Source: Bradyrhizobium viridifuturi (GTDB lineage: Bacteria > Pseudomonadota > Alphaproteobacteria > Rhizobiales > Xanthobacteraceae). Taken from it: a stretch of 64,000 nt of DNA. The stretch lies in the NCBI RefSeq assembly GCF_001238275.1, contig NZ_LGTB01000006.1, forward strand, positions 1-64,000. Direction: 5' to 3'. Both the position numbers and the translations under genes were made by a program. The stretch's first letter is position 1, and the number at the start of each line of letters is the position of its first letter. This document shows positions 26,083 through 36,701 of the stretch, in pieces. The notes below the pieces were generated by a model that was not told the DNA's origin, searched no databases, and saw only the letters and a program-made list of their open reading frames with translations.

Positions 26083-27099
26083 CTACGCCGCGGCGCGCGA
26101 GGGGAGATAGACCCTGGCGACCGACTTCTGAAGCGTCGTTACCGTCGCGGCATCGATCGCCTTGGCGAACTTGGCGGCGATTTTCCTTGCTGCGGCGTCA
26201 TTGCCGTGGAGTTCATCATACCACTCGGCTTTTCCGATCGTTCCACGGAGGTCGAGGTAAATGAACAGATCCTTGTATTTCGATGCGAGTGCTTTCAGCC
26301 TGACATTGTACGCGTCGATCATCAAACGAACGATGGCTTGGCACAGGCCGGCGTTGAAGGTGGGATCGAGACCCTGCGATTGCATCGGCGATCCGAGCCA
26401 CTCTCCTTGGGGGCGCGGAATCGCGTAGTCGTATCCGTGCATGATGATCTTCTTGTTGGCGTGGCGCGCGGCCATTGGGCGGATCAAGCCCAGCTCGAGA
26501 TTGGAGACGACCACCTCCAGATTGTCGAAGAACCCCTGCTTGACGTAGTACGGTGCGTCGCTTGGCTTGGTGTGGTCGACATCAAACATGTTGAGAAACG
26601 TGGCCAGCCCGCCGTTACCGATGATGTCGTTGCCGCCGGCCGAGAAGAGCAGCAGATCGTCGCCGCCGTCGATATACGGCCAGAACCGGCCGGCCAGCAG
26701 CATTTGGTCGAGCGTGTCGCCCCAGTGGGCGAGGTTCGTGATCGCGTAGCCCAATTGCTGCAGGTAATCGATGCAGGTGTTCGGGAACGGAAATATCTGG
26801 GGGAGCCGGAACCAGGAATCGCCTTCCGCCACGATCGGGCGAGGTGTCACGCGTCGCCGGACTGCTTTCTTCTTCCTGGCTGCCGGCGCAGCGGGAATGT
26901 GCCGGACAAGCTGGTCGGCATCGCGCGCCAGGGCTTCGAGATTCCGGACGTCGACATTGTCCGTATTGATGTAGGTGTTGAAGTCGAACGGCCGATGAGC
27001 ATTGGGTTCGACCAGGAAGTAGTCGCGCGCTTCCTGGGGCGTGAGCTTGCCGGACTGGATCTTCTCGACGAGTTGATGCAGTGCAATCCGTTTTGCCAT
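26083..27099 (-). CDS. SGNH/GDSL-family hydrolase
   Basis: A 338-residue protein. The SGNH blocks are visible: AEGDSWFRLP (nucleophile Ser in GDS), a glycine in TNLAHWGDTLDQM, FSAGGNDIIG (the Asn block) and DELHGNDAAARKIA near the end (the Asp-His block). A basic N-terminal part of about 85 residues (KKKAVRRRVTPRP) precedes the domain and no signal peptide is present, so it is probably cytoplasmic. Family members are esterases or lipases of varied substrate. The ATG at 27099 has GGGGAG nine bases upstream; a GTG three codons earlier is less likely. Confidence 0.83.
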   Translation of the reverse strand: MAKRIALHQLVEKIQSGKLTPQEARDYFLVEPNAHRPFDFNTYINTDNVDVRNLEALARDADQLVRHIPAAPAARKKKAVRRRVTPRPIVAEGDSWFRLPQIFPFPNTCIDYLQQLGYAITNLAHWGDTLDQMLLAGRFWPYIDGGDDLLLFSAGGNDIIGNGGLATFLNMFDVDHTKPSDAPYYVKQGFFDNLEVVVSNLELGLIRPMAARHANKKIIMHGYDYAIPRPQGEWLGSPMQSQGLDPTFNAGLCQAIVRLMIDAYNVRLKALASKYKDLFIYLDLRGTIGKAEWYDELHGNDAAARKIAAKFAKAIDAATVTTLQKSVARVYLPSRAAA

Positions 27100-27375
27100 C
27101 TTGGACACTCCCCGACAAAGGCTGTGAGCAAAGGCTGGTTTGATCCGGGCGCCTTATTTGGCAAGCCGAAGGTCGTTCGAGCCCGGGGTCGTCGATGAGG
27201 CGGTCGCGGCCTTCGTGAACAAGCGCTGACGCTTTACGGTCTGCGGGAAAGATCCCGTTGTCGGCAAACTGCGACGCGCATTCTCGCCGCCGCTGTACGA
27301 TCCAGAAGCAAGCAATTTGAACTAATACACCAGTAGGCGCATTATTTTATTCATGCACGCAAGGATAGTCCAGCG

Positions 27376-27924
27376 TCAAAACGTCGGCGGCGTGCAGGCC
27401 GAAATCACCTCGCACGGCTTGGCGCCGATGCAGCGGAAGCGGTGCGGGCGGCGGCTCTCGAAGTAATAGGCGTCGCCGGCGTTGAGCACCCGCCGCTCGT
27501 CGTCGACCGTGACCTCGAGCCGGCCCGAGACCACGATGCCGCCTTCCTCGCCCTCATGCACCAGCGGCACCCGTCCGGTGTCGCTGCCGGGCTCGTAGCG
27601 CTCTTTCAGGATCTGCAACGCCCGTCCGAACAGGCTGTCGCCGATCTGCAAATAGGAGATCGGCTTCTTGCCGATCTCGGTCAGCTCGTCGGCGCGGTAG
27701 AACGCCTTGCGCGGCCGCTCCGGCTCGATCGCGAAGAATTCCGCAAGCCCCATCGGGATGCCGTCGAGGATGCGCTTGAGCGCGCCGACCGACGGATTCA
27801 TCTGGTTGGATTCGATCAGCGAGATCGTCGAATTGGTCACGCCGGAGCGCTTGGCGAGCTCGCGCTGCGACAGCTTGTGCCGCGCGCGGATGAATCGAAG
27901 CCGACCGCCGATGTCGACGCTCAT
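27376..27924 (-). CDS. XRE-family regulator with C-terminal cupin domain (PuuR-like)
   Basis: A 182-residue regulator. The helix-turn-helix is at about 5-62 (LRFIRARHKLSQRELAKRSGVTNSTISLIESNQ). A cupin sensor domain follows at about 105-178 (GEEGGIVVSGRLEVTVDDER, AGDAYYFESRRPHRF). This arrangement is that of PuuR, the repressor of putrescine use in E. coli. It is divergent from a class III aminotransferase and so probably controls it; the 148-base gap should hold the operator. The ATG at 27924 is chosen, since the frame upstream looks non-coding. Confidence 0.9.
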   Translation of the reverse strand: MSVDIGGRLRFIRARHKLSQRELAKRSGVTNSTISLIESNQMNPSVGALKRILDGIPMGLAEFFAIEPERPRKAFYRADELTEIGKKPISYLQIGDSLFGRALQILKERYEPGSDTGRVPLVHEGEEGGIVVSGRLEVTVDDERRVLNAGDAYYFESRRPHRFRCIGAKPCEVISACTPPTF

Positions 27925-28072
27925 GACAGGATCCCTGTTGCAGGTGTTGCGGATCGAACAAATCTTCGCAGACCGCCTCAACAAGATCAATGGCTTGCGG
28001 TGCGACAGAAAAGGACTTGTTGAGTGCCGTGAAGAGTGGTCCGACTACGCGAACCAACAATGGAGCGCCGCC

Positions 28073-29400
28073 GTGACCGTTCATCAGATTCCGAACACCA
28101 TCAAGACCGATTCGTTCTGGATGCCCTTCACGGCCAACCGGCAGTTCAAGAAAGCGCCGCGGCTGTTCTCCTCCGCCAAGGGCATGTACTACACCTCGGT
28201 CGACGGCCGCCAGGTGATCGACGGCTCCGCCGGCCTCTGGTGCGTCAACGCCGGCCACGGCCGCCCGCAGATCGCGGCCGCGGTCGAGCGCCAGCTGTCG
28301 ACGCTGGACTTCGCGCCGTCCTTCAACATGGGTCACCCGCTGGCGTTCGATTTCGCCGAGCGTCTCGCCGAGATCGCCCCGAAGGGGCTGGACCGGATCT
28401 TCTTCACCAATTCGGGCTCCGAGTCGGTCGATACCGCGCTGAAGATCGCGCTGGCCTATCACCGCGCCGCCGGCCAGCCGACCCGTACCCGTCTGATCGG
28501 CCGCGAGCGCGGCTACCACGCGTCGGCTTCGGCGGCATGTCGGTCGGCGGCATGGTCGCCAACCGCCGTCAGTTCGCGACCCATCTGCCGGGCGTCGACC
28601 ACATCCGCCATACCCATGATCTCGCCCGCAACGCCTTCGCCAAGGACCAGCCGGATCATGGCGCCGAGCTCGCCGACGACGTCGAGCGGATGGTCGCGCT
28701 GCATGGCGCCGACACCATCGCCGCGGTGATCGTCGAGCCGGTGCCCGGCTCGACCGCGGTGCTGCCGGCGCCGAAGGGCTATCTGCAGCGGCTGCGCGAG
28801 CTCTGCACCAAGCACGGCATCCTCTTGATCTTCGACGAGGTCATCACCGGTTTCGGCCGCCTCGGCACCCCGTTCGCCGCCAATTTCTACGGCGTGACGC
28901 CCGACATGATGACGACCGCCAAGGGCATCACCAACGGCACCGTGCCGTGCGGCGCGGTGTTCGCCAGCCGCCAGGTCCATGACGGGCTGATGGTCGGCCC
29001 CGACAACGCCATGGAGCTGTTCCACGGCTACACCTATTCGGCGCATCCGGTGGCCTGCGCGGCGGGTCTCGCCACGCTCGACATCTACAAGGACGAGGCC
29101 CTGCTGACCCGCGGCGCCTCGATCGCCGACTACTGGCGCGACGCCCTGCACTCGCTGAAGGGCTTGCCGAACGTCGTCGACATCCGCAACCAGGGTCTGA
29201 TGGGCGCGGTCGAGCTCTCGCCGCGTGACGGCGTCGTCGGCGCGCGCGGTTACGACGTGATGGTCGATTGCTTCAACACCGGCCTCTACTTCCGCATGAG
29301 CGGCGACTCGCTCGCGCTGTCGCCGCCCTTGATCGTCGAGAAGTCGCATATCGACGACATCGTCTCGATCCTGGGCGACTCGATCAAGCGCGTGGCCTGA
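28073..29400 (+). pseudogene. Class III omega-amino acid:pyruvate aminotransferase, interrupted by a one-base frameshift
   Basis: A PLP-dependent enzyme that moves an amino group from an omega-amino acid or amine (beta-alanine, putrescine-type amines) to pyruvate. The first frame (from GTG 28073) runs from TDSFWMPFTANRQFK to RERGYHA; the second frame continues GFGGMSVGGMVANRRQF to the end, including FDEVITGFGRLG and the PLP lysine in TTAKGITNG. Adding one G after about base 28521 (CACGCGTCGG to CACGGCGTCGG) restores GYHGVGFGGMSVG and a 442-residue protein, the family's normal length. A repressor of the PuuR type is divergent, and dadA follows after a terminator. Confidence 0.9.
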
Positions 29401-29440
29401 TAATTGCTAGCGAGATAATCGCTAGCTCTACAAATTGCTG

Positions 29441-29476
29441 TCGCCGTTGCGAAGCAGACTGGTTTCGCAGCGGCGA
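29441..29476 (+). terminator. Likely terminator of the aminotransferase gene
   Basis: TCGCCGTTGCGAA (29441-29453) pairs with TTCGCAGCGGCGA (29464-29476) over 13 positions with one G-U, followed by TTGCGTTTTCG. It lies between the aminotransferase and dadA, suggesting that dadA has its own promoter or depends on read-through. Confidence 0.6.
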
Positions 29477-29501
29477 TTGCGTTTTCGCGATGTGAGGAAA
29501 A

Positions 29502-30767
29502 GTGAAGGTCCTTGTTCTCGGCAGTGGCGTGATCGGCGTCACGTCGGCCTACTATCTCGCGCGCGCCGGCCATGAGGTGACGGTGATCGACCGTCAGCCG
29601 AAGCCTGCGCTCGAAACCTCCTTTGCCAATGCCGGCGAGGTCTCGCCGGGCTATTCGTCGCCCTGGGCCGGCCCCGGCGTGCCGGTGAAGGCGGTGAAGT
29701 GGCTGCTGATGAAGCACGGCCCGCTGGTGATCCGCCCGAAGCTTGATCCGGTGATGTGGTTGTGGCTGCTCAAGATGCTGCGCAACTGCACCACGGCGCG
29801 CTACGCGGTGAACAAGGCGCGCATGATCCCGATCGCGGAATACAGCCGCGACTGCCTGCAGGCGCTGCGCAACGAGATTGGCATCCGCTACGATGAGCGC
29901 GCGAAAGGCACGCTACAACTGTTCCGTTACCAGCAGCAGCTCGATGGCACCGGTGATGACATCGCGGTGCTCAAGCAGTACGGCGTGCCGTTCGAGGTGC
30001 TCGACCGCGAGGGCTGCATCGCCGCCGAGCCTGCGCTGGCCGGTGTGAAGCAGAAATTCGCCGGCGGGCTGCGGCTGCCGCATGACGAGACCGGCGACTG
30101 CCACATGTTCACGCAGGCCCTGGCGCTGGAAGCCGAGAAGATCGGCGTGCGCTTCAATTTCAATGTCGGTATCGACGGGCTGAACGCGGATGCCAGCCGC
30201 ATCACCGGCGTTGCGACCAGCGCGGGCGTGATGACCGCGGACGCCTATGTCCTCGCGCTCGGCAGCCATTCGCCGCATCTCGTGCGGCCGCTCGGCATCT
30301 CGCTGCCGGTCTACCCGGTGAAGGGCTACTCGATCACGGTGCCGATCAAGGACGCCAGCGGCGCGCCTGAATCGACCGTGATGGATGAGAGCTACAAGGT
30401 CGCGATCACACGGCTCGGCGATCGCATCCGGGTCGGCGGCACCGCCGAGATCTCGGGCTATTCGACCAAGCTCTACGACGCGCGTCGCGCGACGCTGGAT
30501 CACTCGCTGACTGATCTGTTTCCGCGCGGCGGCGATCTTGCCAAGGCCACCTTCTGGTGCGGCCTGCGCCCGATGACGCCGGACGGCCCGCCCGTGATCG
30601 GCGCGACGCGCTTTGACAATCTGCACCTCAACACCGGCCACGGCACGCTCGGCTGGACCATGGCCTGCGGCTCGGGCCGGGTGCTGGCCGACATGCTCTC
30701 CGGGAAGACGCCCGAGATCGACACCAAGGAGCTGTCGATCACGCGCTACGATCACAGGTTCGGGTGA
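29502..30767 (+). CDS. dadA: D-amino acid dehydrogenase small subunit
   Basis: A 421-residue FAD flavoprotein that oxidises D-amino acids (typically D-alanine) to 2-oxo acids and passes electrons to the membrane quinone pool. The N-terminal dinucleotide fold shows [28 protein letters not shown] (split [14 protein letters not shown] and [14 protein letters not shown]). Later segments [50 protein letters not shown] and [17 protein letters not shown] are DadA hallmarks. GTG start with GTGAGGAAAA just before it. The alr (racemase) gene that often accompanies dadA is not here. Its position next to an aminotransferase fits amino-acid catabolism. Confidence 0.93.
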   Translation: MKVLVLGSGVIGVTSAYYLARAGHEVTVIDRQPKPALETSFANAGEVSPGYSSPWAGPGVPVKAVKWLLMKHGPLVIRPKLDPVMWLWLLKMLRNCTTARYAVNKARMIPIAEYSRDCLQALRNEIGIRYDERAKGTLQLFRYQQQLDGTGDDIAVLKQYGVPFEVLDREGCIAAEPALAGVKQKFAGGLRLPHDETGDCHMFTQALALEAEKIGVRFNFNVGIDGLNADASRITGVATSAGVMTADAYVLALGSHSPHLVRPLGISLPVYPVKGYSITVPIKDASGAPESTVMDESYKVAITRLGDRIRVGGTAEISGYSTKLYDARRATLDHSLTDLFPRGGDLAKATFWCGLRPMTPDGPPVIGATRFDNLHLNTGHGTLGWTMACGSGRVLADMLSGKTPEIDTKELSITRYDHRFG

Positions 30768-30791
30768 GGTGTCGCGGTCGCCGGCGAACCG

Positions 30792-33700
30792 CTATTCGGC
30801 GGCGTTCTTCACCTGCGGTTCGGCATCGTCGTCCTGCTTGGTTGCCGTCCAGCTCGACAGCGCGTTCGAGAGCCGGTCGAGGTAGAGATACACGACCGGC
30901 GTCGTGAACAGCGTGAGCGCCTGGCTCACGATCAGGCCGCCGACCATCGCATAGCCGAGCGGCTGACGGATTTCCGATCCCGTTCCGGTGCCCAGCATCA
31001 GCGGAACGCCGCCGAGCAGCGCTGCCATCGTCGTCATCATGATCGGGCGGAAGCGCAGCAGCGCCGCCTTCCGGATCGATTCCTGCGGCGACAGATGCTC
31101 CTCGCGTTCGGCGGCGATCGCGAAGTCGACCATCATGATGCCGTTCTTCTTCACGATCCCGATCAGGAGGATGATGCCGATCAGCGCGATCAGGCTGAAA
31201 TCGAACCCGAACGCCATCAGGATCGCCAGCGCGCCGACCCCGGCCGACGGCAGCGTCGACAGGATCGTGAGCGGATGGATGTAGCTTTCATAGAGCATGC
31301 CGAGGATCAGATAGACCACGACCAGCGCGGCCAGGATCAGGAGCGGCACTGAGCTCAGTGATTGCTGGAAGGCCTGCGCGGTGCCCTGGAAGCTCGAGCT
31401 GAGCGTGCCCGGGGCGCCCAGGTCGGCGACGGCGTTCTGGATCGCATCGGTGGCTTGGCCCAGTGCCATGCCTTGCGCGAGGTTGAAGCTGATCGTGGTC
31501 GCCGGAAACTGCCCCTGGTGGGCGATCGCGAGCGGGCGCACCGGAACCGTCGTCCATTTGGCGAACACGGAGAGCGGCACTTCGTCGCCGGTCGTCGGCG
31601 ACTTGATGTAGAGCTTGTTGAGCGTATCGAGCTTGCCCTGCAGTTCGGGGAGGATCTCGAGGATGACGTGATAGCTGTTGAGCTGGGTGAAGTATTGCGT
31701 CACCTGGCGCTGACCGAACGCGTCGTAAAGCGTGTCGTCGATCAGTTGCGGCTGGATGCCGAAGCGCGAGGCGGTGTCGCGATCGATGGTCATCGTCAGC
31801 GTCGTGCCCTCGGTCTGCTGGTCGGTGGCGACGTCGCGCAGTTCGGGCAGGGTCTTGAGCCTAGCCAGGATCTTCGGCGCCCATTCGTTCAGCTCGGCGA
31901 GGTTGGCGTCCTGCAGCGTGTACTCGAACTGCGTCCGCGTGGCGCGGCCGCCGAGCCGGACGTCCTGCGAGGCCTGCATGTAGAGCCGCGCGCCTTCGAC
32001 CGCCTCGAGCTTCGGCCGCAGCCGTGCGATGATCTGCTCGGCGCTCGCGTTACGCTCCTCGCGCGGCTTCAGCGTGATGTACATGCGGCCCGAATTCAGC
32101 GCGGTGCCGCCGCCGCCGATGAACTCGGCCATGCTGTCGACCGCGGGATCGGCCCGGACGATCCTGCTGAGCTCCTCCTGATGCCGCTTCATGTCGGCAA
32201 ACGAGATATCCTGCGCCATCTGCGATACGGCGATCAGGAAGCCGTTGTCCTGTTGCGGGAAGAATCCCTTGGGGATGATCACGAACAGATAGACCGACAG
32301 GGCCACCGTTGCGAAGAAGATGCACAGCGTGGTGCGGCTCCAGCGCAGAGCCAGATCGAGGCCGCGCTCATAGCCGTGCAGCATCCGATCGAACGCCGCT
32401 TCGCTCCATTGGTAGAGCCGGCCGTGCCTGGTTTCGGCATGCGCGCGCAGGAAGCGCGATGCCATCATCGGGGTCAGCGACAGCGACACCACCAGCGAGA
32501 CGAAGATCGCCATTGCCAGGGTCACCGCGAACTCGCGGAACAGCCTGCCGATCACGCCGCCCATCAGGAGCAGCGGGATCAGCACCGCGACCAGCGAGAT
32601 GCTGATCGACAGGATGGTGAACCCGATCTCGCCCGCGCCTCGTAGGGCCGCGGCGAGCGGCCGCTCGCCCTGCTCGACATAGCGCGTGATGTTTTCCAGC
32701 ATGACGATGGCGTCGTCGACCACGAAGCCGACCGCGATCGTCAAGGCCATCAGCGACAAATTGTCGAGCGTATAGCCGAACACCCACATCAGCGCACAGG
32801 CGCCGAGCAGCGCGAGCGGCACGGTGACGGCCGGAATCACCGTGGCCCAGAAGCTGCGCAAGAACAGGAAGATCACCATGACGACGAGAACGATGGTGAT
32901 CAGCAGCGTGATCTGCACGTCCTCGACCGCCGCGCGGATCGTCAACGTCCGGTCGCTGATGATCTTGATCTTGATGGCGGGCGGAATGGCGGCGATCAGT
33001 CTCGGGAGTTGTTCCTTGATCTTGTCGACCGTTCCGATGACATTGGCACCGGGTTGCTTGAAGATGACGAGGAACACGCCGCGCTGGCCATCGGCCCAGG
33101 CGGCCTGTTTCATGTCTTCCGGCGCGGCGACGGCCCGGCCGATGTCGCGGATCCGCAACGGGCCGCCGTTGCGGTAGGCGACGATGACGTCATTCCAGTC
33201 CTTGGCATCCGGCAGCTGATCGTTGGCGTAGATCGTGTAGGCGCGGCTCGCGCCGTCGATGTTGCCTTTCGGACTGTCGGTCGTTGTGATGGCGATCTGG
33301 CCGCGGATGTCTTCCAGTGAGAGCCCCTTGGCGACCAGCTTGGCGGGATCGACCTGCACGCGAATGGCGGGCTTCTGCTGCCCGCCGATGAACACCTGGG
33401 CGACACCCGAAATCTGACTGATCTGCTGCCCGAGCTGGGCGTCGACCGCATCGCTCACGTTGATCAGCGGCAGGGTGTCGGAGGTCGCCGACAGTATCAG
33501 GACAGGCGAGTCCGCCGGGTTGACCTTGCGATAGGTCGGCGGCGACGGCAGGTTCTTGGGCAACTGGCCGCCTGCGGCATTGATCGCCGCCTGGACATCG
33601 TTGGCGGCGCCGTCGATGTTGCGGTTCAGATCGAACTGGATGGTGACCGCGGTCGACCCCAGCGAGCTCGTCGAGGTCATCTGGCAATGCCGGGAATCTG

Positions 33701-33922
33701 CGCGAATTGCCGCTCCAGCGGCTGCGCGACGGAGGAGGCCATGGTTTCGGGGCTGGCGCCGGGCAGGCTGGCGGAGATCTGGATGGTCGGAAAGTCGACC
33801 TGCGGCAGCGGCGCCACCGGCAGCAGCGGATAGGCGACCATGCCGACGAACAGAACGCCGGCCATCAGCAGCGAGGTGCCAATGGGGTAGCGGATAAACG
33901 GAGATGAGATGCTCTCGTTCAT
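30792..33922 (-). pseudogene. RND (HAE1/MdtBC-type) efflux pump, interrupted by a one-base frameshift near the N-terminus
   Basis: A proton-driven inner-membrane multidrug transporter of about 1,043 residues. The first 80 residues ([19 protein letters not shown] to [12 protein letters not shown]) are in one frame, and the rest (from [21 protein letters not shown] to the end) in another. Adding one C near 33680 (minus strand GCCAGATG to GCCCAGATG) gives [14 protein letters not shown], the normal family join. Twelve membrane helices and the usual charged residues of helix 4 (GFVVDDAIVMLENI) are visible. No adaptor (MFP) or outer-membrane factor gene is adjacent, which is unusual: these pumps generally sit in an operon with an adaptor. 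Confidence 0.9.
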
Positions 33923-34386
33923 TTCTGCAATCCAAATGAACGGCAGGCGCATCTTTTCCCGAATGCCGGGAGTCGTCCTCGAAAGCTCGAGCGCGAACGC
34001 GCGTTTTCCTCGCCATGGCCGGTCGGCAGATCGCGGAGTTGGCCTTCGCGTCTACCTGTTTTTTGCCAGCATACTCATTCCCGGGGACGACGTGCGAATG
34101 GAAACGTCGGATGACCCATTCGACCTTCGTTCAATTGGCGGATGTTGGACAGCCGTCAAACGTGTGCTTGGCGCGTGATATATCTTATTACGATATATCT
34201 GTGCGGTTCGGCCGACTGCGATGGATCAACGAAAAGCCCGGCGCGCTGGCCGGGCTGGATCGCAAATATGAACTAGAGCAAATATGAGCTTGGACGCGTC
34301 AATGCTACGATCTAGCCGGACGCCAGGCAGATCGTCTGTGCACTTTTTCACATTTGCCGATTTCTTTTTTGACCGCGTCCGGCCAG
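33923..34386. promoter_or_regulatory. Region upstream of the RND pump with a double palindrome
   Basis: 464 bases without a gene. GATATATC occurs at 34177-34184 and again at 34192-34199 with TTATTAC between; each is self-complementary, and together they form a 23-base symmetric site of the kind bound by PadR- or TetR-type repressors. It lies about 255 bases upstream of the pump start. No adaptor gene remnant is recognised here. Confidence 0.45.
34235..34256 (-). terminator. Intrinsic terminator behind the TetR gene
   Basis: AGCCCGGC with GCCGGGCT, a perfect 8-bp stem with a 6-base loop. On the minus strand it is followed by TTTTCGTT. It lies 130 bases after the TetR gene's stop on the same strand. 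Confidence 0.65.
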
Positions 34387-35004
34387 CTATGCCTTGCGCG
34401 ACGGTCTCCGGCCGGCCTTCGCCGCTGGCCGCACCCGCAAGCCGTCCACGAACACGTCCAACAGTCTGAGCGCGGTGGTCTGCCAGCCGGGCTGGTCGTG
34501 CATGTAGCACATGCCGATCAGCGCGCGCAGCACGTCCTCGGCGCTGATGTCGTCGCGGATCGCGCCGGCCGCAACCGCGCGCGATAGCAGGGTGCCGATC
34601 GCCTTGGTCAGGCGATCGAACGAATAGGCCTGCAGCTCGCTCGAGGCGGCCGCGACCAGCGCCAGCGCGGCGACCATGCCCTTCTTGGTCGCGACAAACT
34701 GGACATTGGCACGCAGCCAGCGCCGCAACGCCTCGACCGGTTCGGGCGCGTTCTGTAGTTGCTCGGCCAGATCGCCGAGCTGCTCGACTTCGCGGCGATA
34801 GACCGCCTCGTACAGCGCCTCGCGGGTCGGGAAGTGGCGATACAGCGTGCCGATGCCGACGCCGGCATGGCGCGCGACGGCCTCCAGGCTCGCCTCGCTG
34901 CCGCCGGCCGAGAACACGGCCTTGGCTGCTTCCAGCACGCGCTCGCGGTTGCGCACCGCATCGGCGCGCGGCTTGCGGACAATTTCTGGTGATGAACCGG
35001 CCAT
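34387..35004 (-). CDS. TetR/AcrR-family transcriptional repressor
   Basis: A 205-residue regulator. The helix-turn-helix is at about 20-65: ERVLEAAKAVFSAGGSEASLEAVARHAGVGIGTLYRHFPTRE, given here as ERVLEAAKAVFSAGG and ARHAGVGIGTLYRHFPTRE, and ending in the YRHF signature. The C-terminal ligand domain (about 75-190) includes GMVAALALVAAASSEL and DVLRALIGMCYMHDQPGWQ. It is divergent from the iron-sulfur subunit of a molybdenum hydroxylase, and a perfect inverted repeat sits in the 153-base gap, so it most likely represses both itself and those genes. Confidence 0.9.
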   Translation of the reverse strand: MAGSSPEIVRKPRADAVRNRERVLEAAKAVFSAGGSEASLEAVARHAGVGIGTLYRHFPTREALYEAVYRREVEQLGDLAEQLQNAPEPVEALRRWLRANVQFVATKKGMVAALALVAAASSELQAYSFDRLTKAIGTLLSRAVAAGAIRDDISAEDVLRALIGMCYMHDQPGWQTTALRLLDVFVDGLRVRPAAKAGRRPSRKA

Positions 35005-35032
35005 TCCTTTTTCTTTTCACCCTCCCTTGTAA

Positions 35033-35049
35033 ACGGAGGATGCCTCCGT
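35033..35049. promoter_or_regulatory. Candidate TetR operator
   Basis: ACGGAGG-ATG-CCTCCGT, a perfect 7-bp inverted repeat with a 3-base centre, in the gap between the tetR gene and the molybdenum hydroxylase genes. It is AT-flanked (GTAA on the left, ATAT on the right) and located 29 bases upstream of the TetR start, a typical self-repression site. Confidence 0.75.
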
Positions 35050-35157
35050 ATATGGCGACCAGCACCGGGCCTGACAAGGCGCGCCGACCCCTGGATCGGC
35101 GGCCACGGGTTCGCGTTGCCTCGATTCAACCCGACCATACACGGATCGGAGCCCTGC

Positions 35158-35655
35158 ATGAATCTCCCTCTCAGTCTCACCATCAACGGCGTCCGCCGGG
35201 AAATTGTCCTCGACGATCCCCGCGTCACTCTGCTCGACCTGTTGCGCGAGCGGCTCGACCTCACCGGCACCAAGAAGGGATGCGACCGCGGCCAATGCGG
35301 AGCATGCACCATCCTGGTCGACGGCCGCCGCATCAATTCCTGCCTCGCGCTCGCCGTCAGCCATGACGGCGCCGAGATCATCACCATCGAAGGCGTCGGG
35401 CGCGGCGGCGAGCTGCATCCGGTGCAGGCCGCCTTCATCGCTCATGACGGCTTCCAGTGCGGCTTCTGCACGCCGGGCCAGATCATGAGCGGCATCGGCC
35501 TGATCCAGGAGGGGCAGGCCGGCGACGATCCGGAGCGGGTGCGCGAATGCATGAGCGGCAATCTCTGCCGCTGCGGCGCCTATCAGGGGATTACCGAGGC
35601 CGTGCTCGAGGCACAGGCCGACATCAACGCTCCCAAGCAGAGGCGCTCCGCATGA
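35158..35655 (+). CDS. Molybdenum hydroxylase 2Fe-2S subunit (PaoA/YagT-like)
   Basis: A 165-residue subunit with two [2Fe-2S] clusters. The plant-ferredoxin-type cluster is CDRGQCGACTILVDG with a later cysteine in SCLALA. The second is GFQCGFCTPGQIMS with CMSGNLCRCGAY. The substrate type is aldehyde or purine-like in relatives. Unlike E. coli PaoA there is no Tat signal before the domain (it begins MNLPLSLTINGVRRE), so this enzyme should stay in the cytoplasm. Its stop overlaps the next start by ATGA, and the three subunit genes are one operon under the divergent TetR regulator. Confidence 0.93.
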   Translation: MNLPLSLTINGVRREIVLDDPRVTLLDLLRERLDLTGTKKGCDRGQCGACTILVDGRRINSCLALAVSHDGAEIITIEGVGRGGELHPVQAAFIAHDGFQCGFCTPGQIMSGIGLIQEGQAGDDPERVRECMSGNLCRCGAYQGITEAVLEAQADINAPKQRRSA

Positions 35656-36698
35656 TGAACTTCGATTATGTCAGGCCGGCCAGTGTCGCGGATGCGATCG
35701 CGGCGGCCTCCGAGAAGGGCGCGACCTATCTCGCCTCCGGCACCAATCTGCTCGATCTGATGAAAGGCGGCGTCAGCCGGCCGAGCGTCCTCGTCGATGT
35801 GACGCGACTGCCTGGGCTCGATCGCATCGAGCGCCTCGCCGACGGTTCGCTTCGCATCGGCGCGCTGGTGCGCAATGCCGATCTCGCGCATGACGCCGAG
35901 TTCGCGCGCAACTATCCGGCGGTCGCCGAGGCGCTGCTGTCGGGCGCATCCGCCCAGTTGCGCAATGCCGCGACCGTCGGCGGCAATCTGATGCAGCGGA
36001 CACGTTGCGCCTATTTCTACGACGCTGGCAGCGCCTGCAACCGGCGCTGGCCGGGCGCCGGCTGCGACGCGCTCAAAGGCGAGAATCGCCTGCACGCGGT
36101 GCTCGGCTGGAGCGAGGGCTGCATCGCAACCCATCCGTCGGACTTCTCCGTGCCACTGGTCGCGCTCGACGCCGTCGTCGAGATCGAAGGCAAGGCCGGC
36201 CGGCGCGAGCTGCCACTCGGGGAGCTGCATCGCCTGCCCGGCGAGACGCCGGAGCGCGAGACCGCGCTCGAGCGCGGCGATCTGATCGTCGCGCTGCGGC
36301 TGCCGGCCACGGCGCAAGGCTTCGCCAGGCATGCCCGCTACATCAAGGTCCGCGAGCGCACCTCCTATGCCTTCGCCGTGGTCTCGGCCGCAGCTGGCCT
36401 GCGCATCGAGGACGGCAAGATCCGCGAAGCCCGGCTCGCGCTCGGCGGCGTCGCGGCCAAGCCGTGGCGGGCGCGCGAGGCCGAGCAGGTGCTCGCGGGT
36501 GCCGCACCGGATGCGGCTGTTTATCGCGAGGCGGCGCGTGCCGCGCTGTCAGGCGCAAAGCCGTCCGGCGACAACGCTTTCAAGATCGAGCTCGCGCAGC
36601 GCATCGTCGTGCGCGCGCTCACCCTTGCTGCCAGAGGCACGCCGGACCGCATTGCCGCGCTGCCCGGCTCTCCCTTCTCGTCCGTTGCAGGAGCGTGA
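35652..36698 (+). CDS. Molybdenum hydroxylase FAD-binding subunit (PaoB/YagS-like)
   Basis: A 348-residue FAD subunit of the xanthine-dehydrogenase superfamily. FAD-binding motifs are ASGTNLLDLMKGG near residue 35 and the TVGGNLMQRTRC segment near 110. The latter is followed by YFYDAGSACNRRWPGAGC, a cysteine-rich insertion like that which binds the extra [4Fe-4S] cluster in E. coli PaoB. The CO-dehydrogenase-flavoprotein C-terminal domain follows. Electrons run from the Mo site through the Fe-S clusters to this FAD. ATG overlaps the previous stop. Confidence 0.92.
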   Translation: MMNFDYVRPASVADAIAAASEKGATYLASGTNLLDLMKGGVSRPSVLVDVTRLPGLDRIERLADGSLRIGALVRNADLAHDAEFARNYPAVAEALLSGASAQLRNAATVGGNLMQRTRCAYFYDAGSACNRRWPGAGCDALKGENRLHAVLGWSEGCIATHPSDFSVPLVALDAVVEIEGKAGRRELPLGELHRLPGETPERETALERGDLIVALRLPATAQGFARHARYIKVRERTSYAFAVVSAAAGLRIEDGKIREARLALGGVAAKPWRAREAEQVLAGAAPDAAVYREAARAALSGAKPSGDNAFKIELAQRIVVRALTLAARGTPDRIAALPGSPFSSVAGA

Positions 36699-36701
36699 CG
36701 C

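Noticed and set aside
33677..34016. Separate small gene for the N-terminal piece of the RND pump, and an extended alternative N-terminus in the other frame
   Set aside because: The two frames join exactly at a family-conserved segment when one base is added, so they are one gene; the extended N-terminus reads as non-membrane, Arg-rich noise.
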